Under the pieces are notes generated by a model. That model searched no databases. It was not told the origin of the DNA and saw only the letters and a list, made by a program, of their open reading frames with translations. From the NCBI GenBank assembly GCA_028280605.1, contig JANQLL010000003.1, forward strand, positions 1 to 48,734: a DNA stretch of 48,734 nt. Reading direction: 5' to 3'. The position numbers and the translations under genes are program-made. The DNA comes from Candidatus Gastranaerophilales bacterium (GTDB lineage: Bacteria; Cyanobacteriota; Vampirovibrionia; Gastranaerophilales; JANQFW01). Positions 47,525 through 48,734 of this stretch are shown here, piece by piece (within the stretch, counting starts at the first letter, position 1; every line of letters starts with the position of its first letter).

Positions 47525-48734
47525 CTAATAATGAGGCTTTTTCTTATTCAATTCTTCTTTTTTACTATAATTTCTATCTATATTTATATCTATTATATTA
47601 TCATTTGTCGCATTATTTTCATCGTTACAAGTATCATTTATAATATTTTCTTTTTTATCATCTTTTAAAATACAAGTTTCGCCTGCTGAAGCAGCATCGG
47701 CCACCTTTGCAACTGCGGATACTTCTTTATAAATCTTTAAATCATCCAGTTTTGAGCTGCCGGATACTTTGACTAGCTTATACTTCCCCTGCTTAACATT
47801 TTTTAGCTTCTTTTTTGCACGGTCTTCCAGCTTGCGTTGATGTGCTTCCTTCCTTGCCTCATCACAGCATTGCGCAACAAATTTGTTGCGTTCTACAGCC
47901 ATTAATTTGCGTGATTTACGACGTTGGGCATTGATTACCCTTTGCTCATAGTCTCGATTTTTATAGTCCCTGTAATACTCAAAGTGCTCATTGTACCTTT
48001 TCTCTTCTTGCTCTGGTGTTACAGGCTCATCTTCCCATGTTTCGTAACTAAAATATTTAATTTCGTCTTCTTGGTATGGGTCATAATACTTGTCCCTTGC
48101 TAAAGCAAGATAATCATCTTTATAACAGATGTTATGCTTGACTTTATCAAGCCTGAACTGGGACCGGCGCACACAGCGAATTTTATAGAGTAACTCTTTA
48201 TGTGCGTCTATTATTCTAATCAGGGGATTATCTGAGTAACCCTCCCGGCTACCGGGATAAGATATATCATTAGGCTCTGAATTTGAGCAATCTTTAGGAA
48301 TCGGCAAGTGCAAAATTTCTTTTACATTGCTGTAGCTTACCTGGTCAGGCACATTATCCGTAAACAAATCGTGATTAAAGTTAATTTGCTTAAGTTCTGA
48401 GAGAATTTTTTTACTGATGCTTGTTAATTTTTGGAATAAGTGCAGGTCTTCCGGGTTTGCTTCGGATAATTCATACTCATTTATTGACCATGGCCTTAGT
48501 ACTACAAACTCTGTGGGGAGCTCCAGCTTTAAATCTGCCATTTGCTCCATCATTAAAGGCAATAATCTTGAAAACCTGTGACAATCATCAAACTTATCTT
48601 TTATAATTTCGATTTCATCAAGAATTTTTGTATTTAAATCATTCAGGTTGTTCACTGCCCTAAAGTGCAGCGTGCTGAATTTTTCTCTTATTTCGTCGGG
48701 TATTTTAGTGCTTACGAGGGAATATGTTTTTCTT
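47525..48734 (-). CDS. Partial copy 2 of the unknown 534-aa protein (5' end outside window)
   Basis: Homologous to 15402-17006 and inverted. An internal GTG at 48655 could be mistaken for the start. However, the same frame continues to the window edge and encodes YSLVSTKIPDEIREKFST, aligning with YSLISTKIPDEIRNQFST in copy 1, so the gene is truncated by the window. The core (from LKQINFNHDLFTDNVPDQVS onward) is almost identical in protein sequence, while DNA differs mostly at third positions. The tail again ends KKPHY. No recognised family. Confidence 0.88.
   Translation of the reverse strand, partial: RKTYSLVSTKIPDEIREKFSTLHFRAVNNLNDLNTKILDEIEIIKDKFDDCHRFSRLLPLMMEQMADLKLELPTEFVVLRPWSINEYELSEANPEDLHLFQKLTSISKKILSELKQINFNHDLFTDNVPDQVSYSNVKEILHLPIPKDCSNSEPNDISYPGSREGYSDNPLIRIIDAHKELLYKIRCVRRSQFRLDKVKHNICYKDDYLALARDKYYDPYQEDEIKYFSYETWEDEPVTPEQEEKRYNEHFEYYRDYKNRDYEQRVINAQRRKSRKLMAVERNKFVAQCCDEARKEAHQRKLEDRAKKKLKNVKQGKYKLVKVSGSSKLDDLKIYKEVSAVAKVADAASAGETCILKDDKKENIINDTCNDENNATNDNIIDINIDRNYSKKEELNKKKPHY

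Noticed and set aside
1..48734. CRISPR array, prophage or insertion sequence
   Set aside because: No regularly spaced repeats, integrase, transposase or phage structural genes were seen; the only large repeat is the pair of unknown paralogues.

Overview
This AT-rich window most likely comes from a non-photosynthetic relative of Cyanobacteria (Melainabacteria / Vampirovibrionia, probably the gut order Gastranaerophilales). The evidence is a split RNA polymerase beta' (separate rpoC1 and rpoC2, with a very large insertion in the trigger loop of RpoC2), an EF-Tu carrying the cyanobacterial-type insertion near residues 183-198, a tuf-rpsJ linkage, and very low GC. The lineage call is inference from these characters; no 16S gene is present.

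Layout. 1-6379: accessory and small genes around ilvC, including an unannotated 42-residue protein and a 42-nt inverted repeat flanking about 4.2 kb. 5786-13428: a divergent chemosensory and cyclic-di-GMP locus. On the minus strand lie an MCP without a periplasmic sensor, a hybrid CheA-REC kinase and an HD-domain protein. On the plus strand lie a REC-GAF-GGDEF diguanylate cyclase and a tandem CheW. 13549-17006: a 5'-nucleotidase-family protein without signal peptide and a large protein of unknown family. 17007-17351: a structured intergenic stretch that may encode a small RNA.

17352-27611 (minus): rplJ-rplL-rpoB-rpoC1-rpoC2 with an L10-type leader and an attenuator-like rplL-rpoB spacer. 28077-28950 (plus): a ribbon-helix-helix regulator and a PilZ protein between two housekeeping superclusters. 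29036-38889 (minus): tRNA-Thr(UGU), tRNA-Tyr(GUA), tRNA-Thr(GGU), tuf, rpsJ, then the S10 and spc genes down to rplR, where the cluster stops (rpsE, rpmD, rplO and secY are not here).

39137-43307: a polyprenyl-phosphate sugar module (ChbG-type deacetylase, ArnC-like and ArnT-like glycosyltransferases, GtrA-like protein) that looks like an envelope-glycan modification set. 43331-44356: a compact protein-kinase-like protein with a textbook IQ (calmodulin-binding) motif, the most unusual single gene. 44471-46346: a radical SAM/SPASM enzyme with a 135-residue partner and two tiny candidate ORFs upstream. 46413-47363: an OppD/DppD-type ABC ATPase. 47525-48734: a second, inverted copy of the unknown 534-residue protein, running off the window.

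How it fits together: the middle is transcription and translation machinery transcribed leftward. The flanks carry signalling (chemosensory phosphorelay, c-di-GMP synthesis and a PilZ receptor), envelope modification and candidate host- or community-interaction genes. No CRISPR array, prophage or transposase gene was seen.
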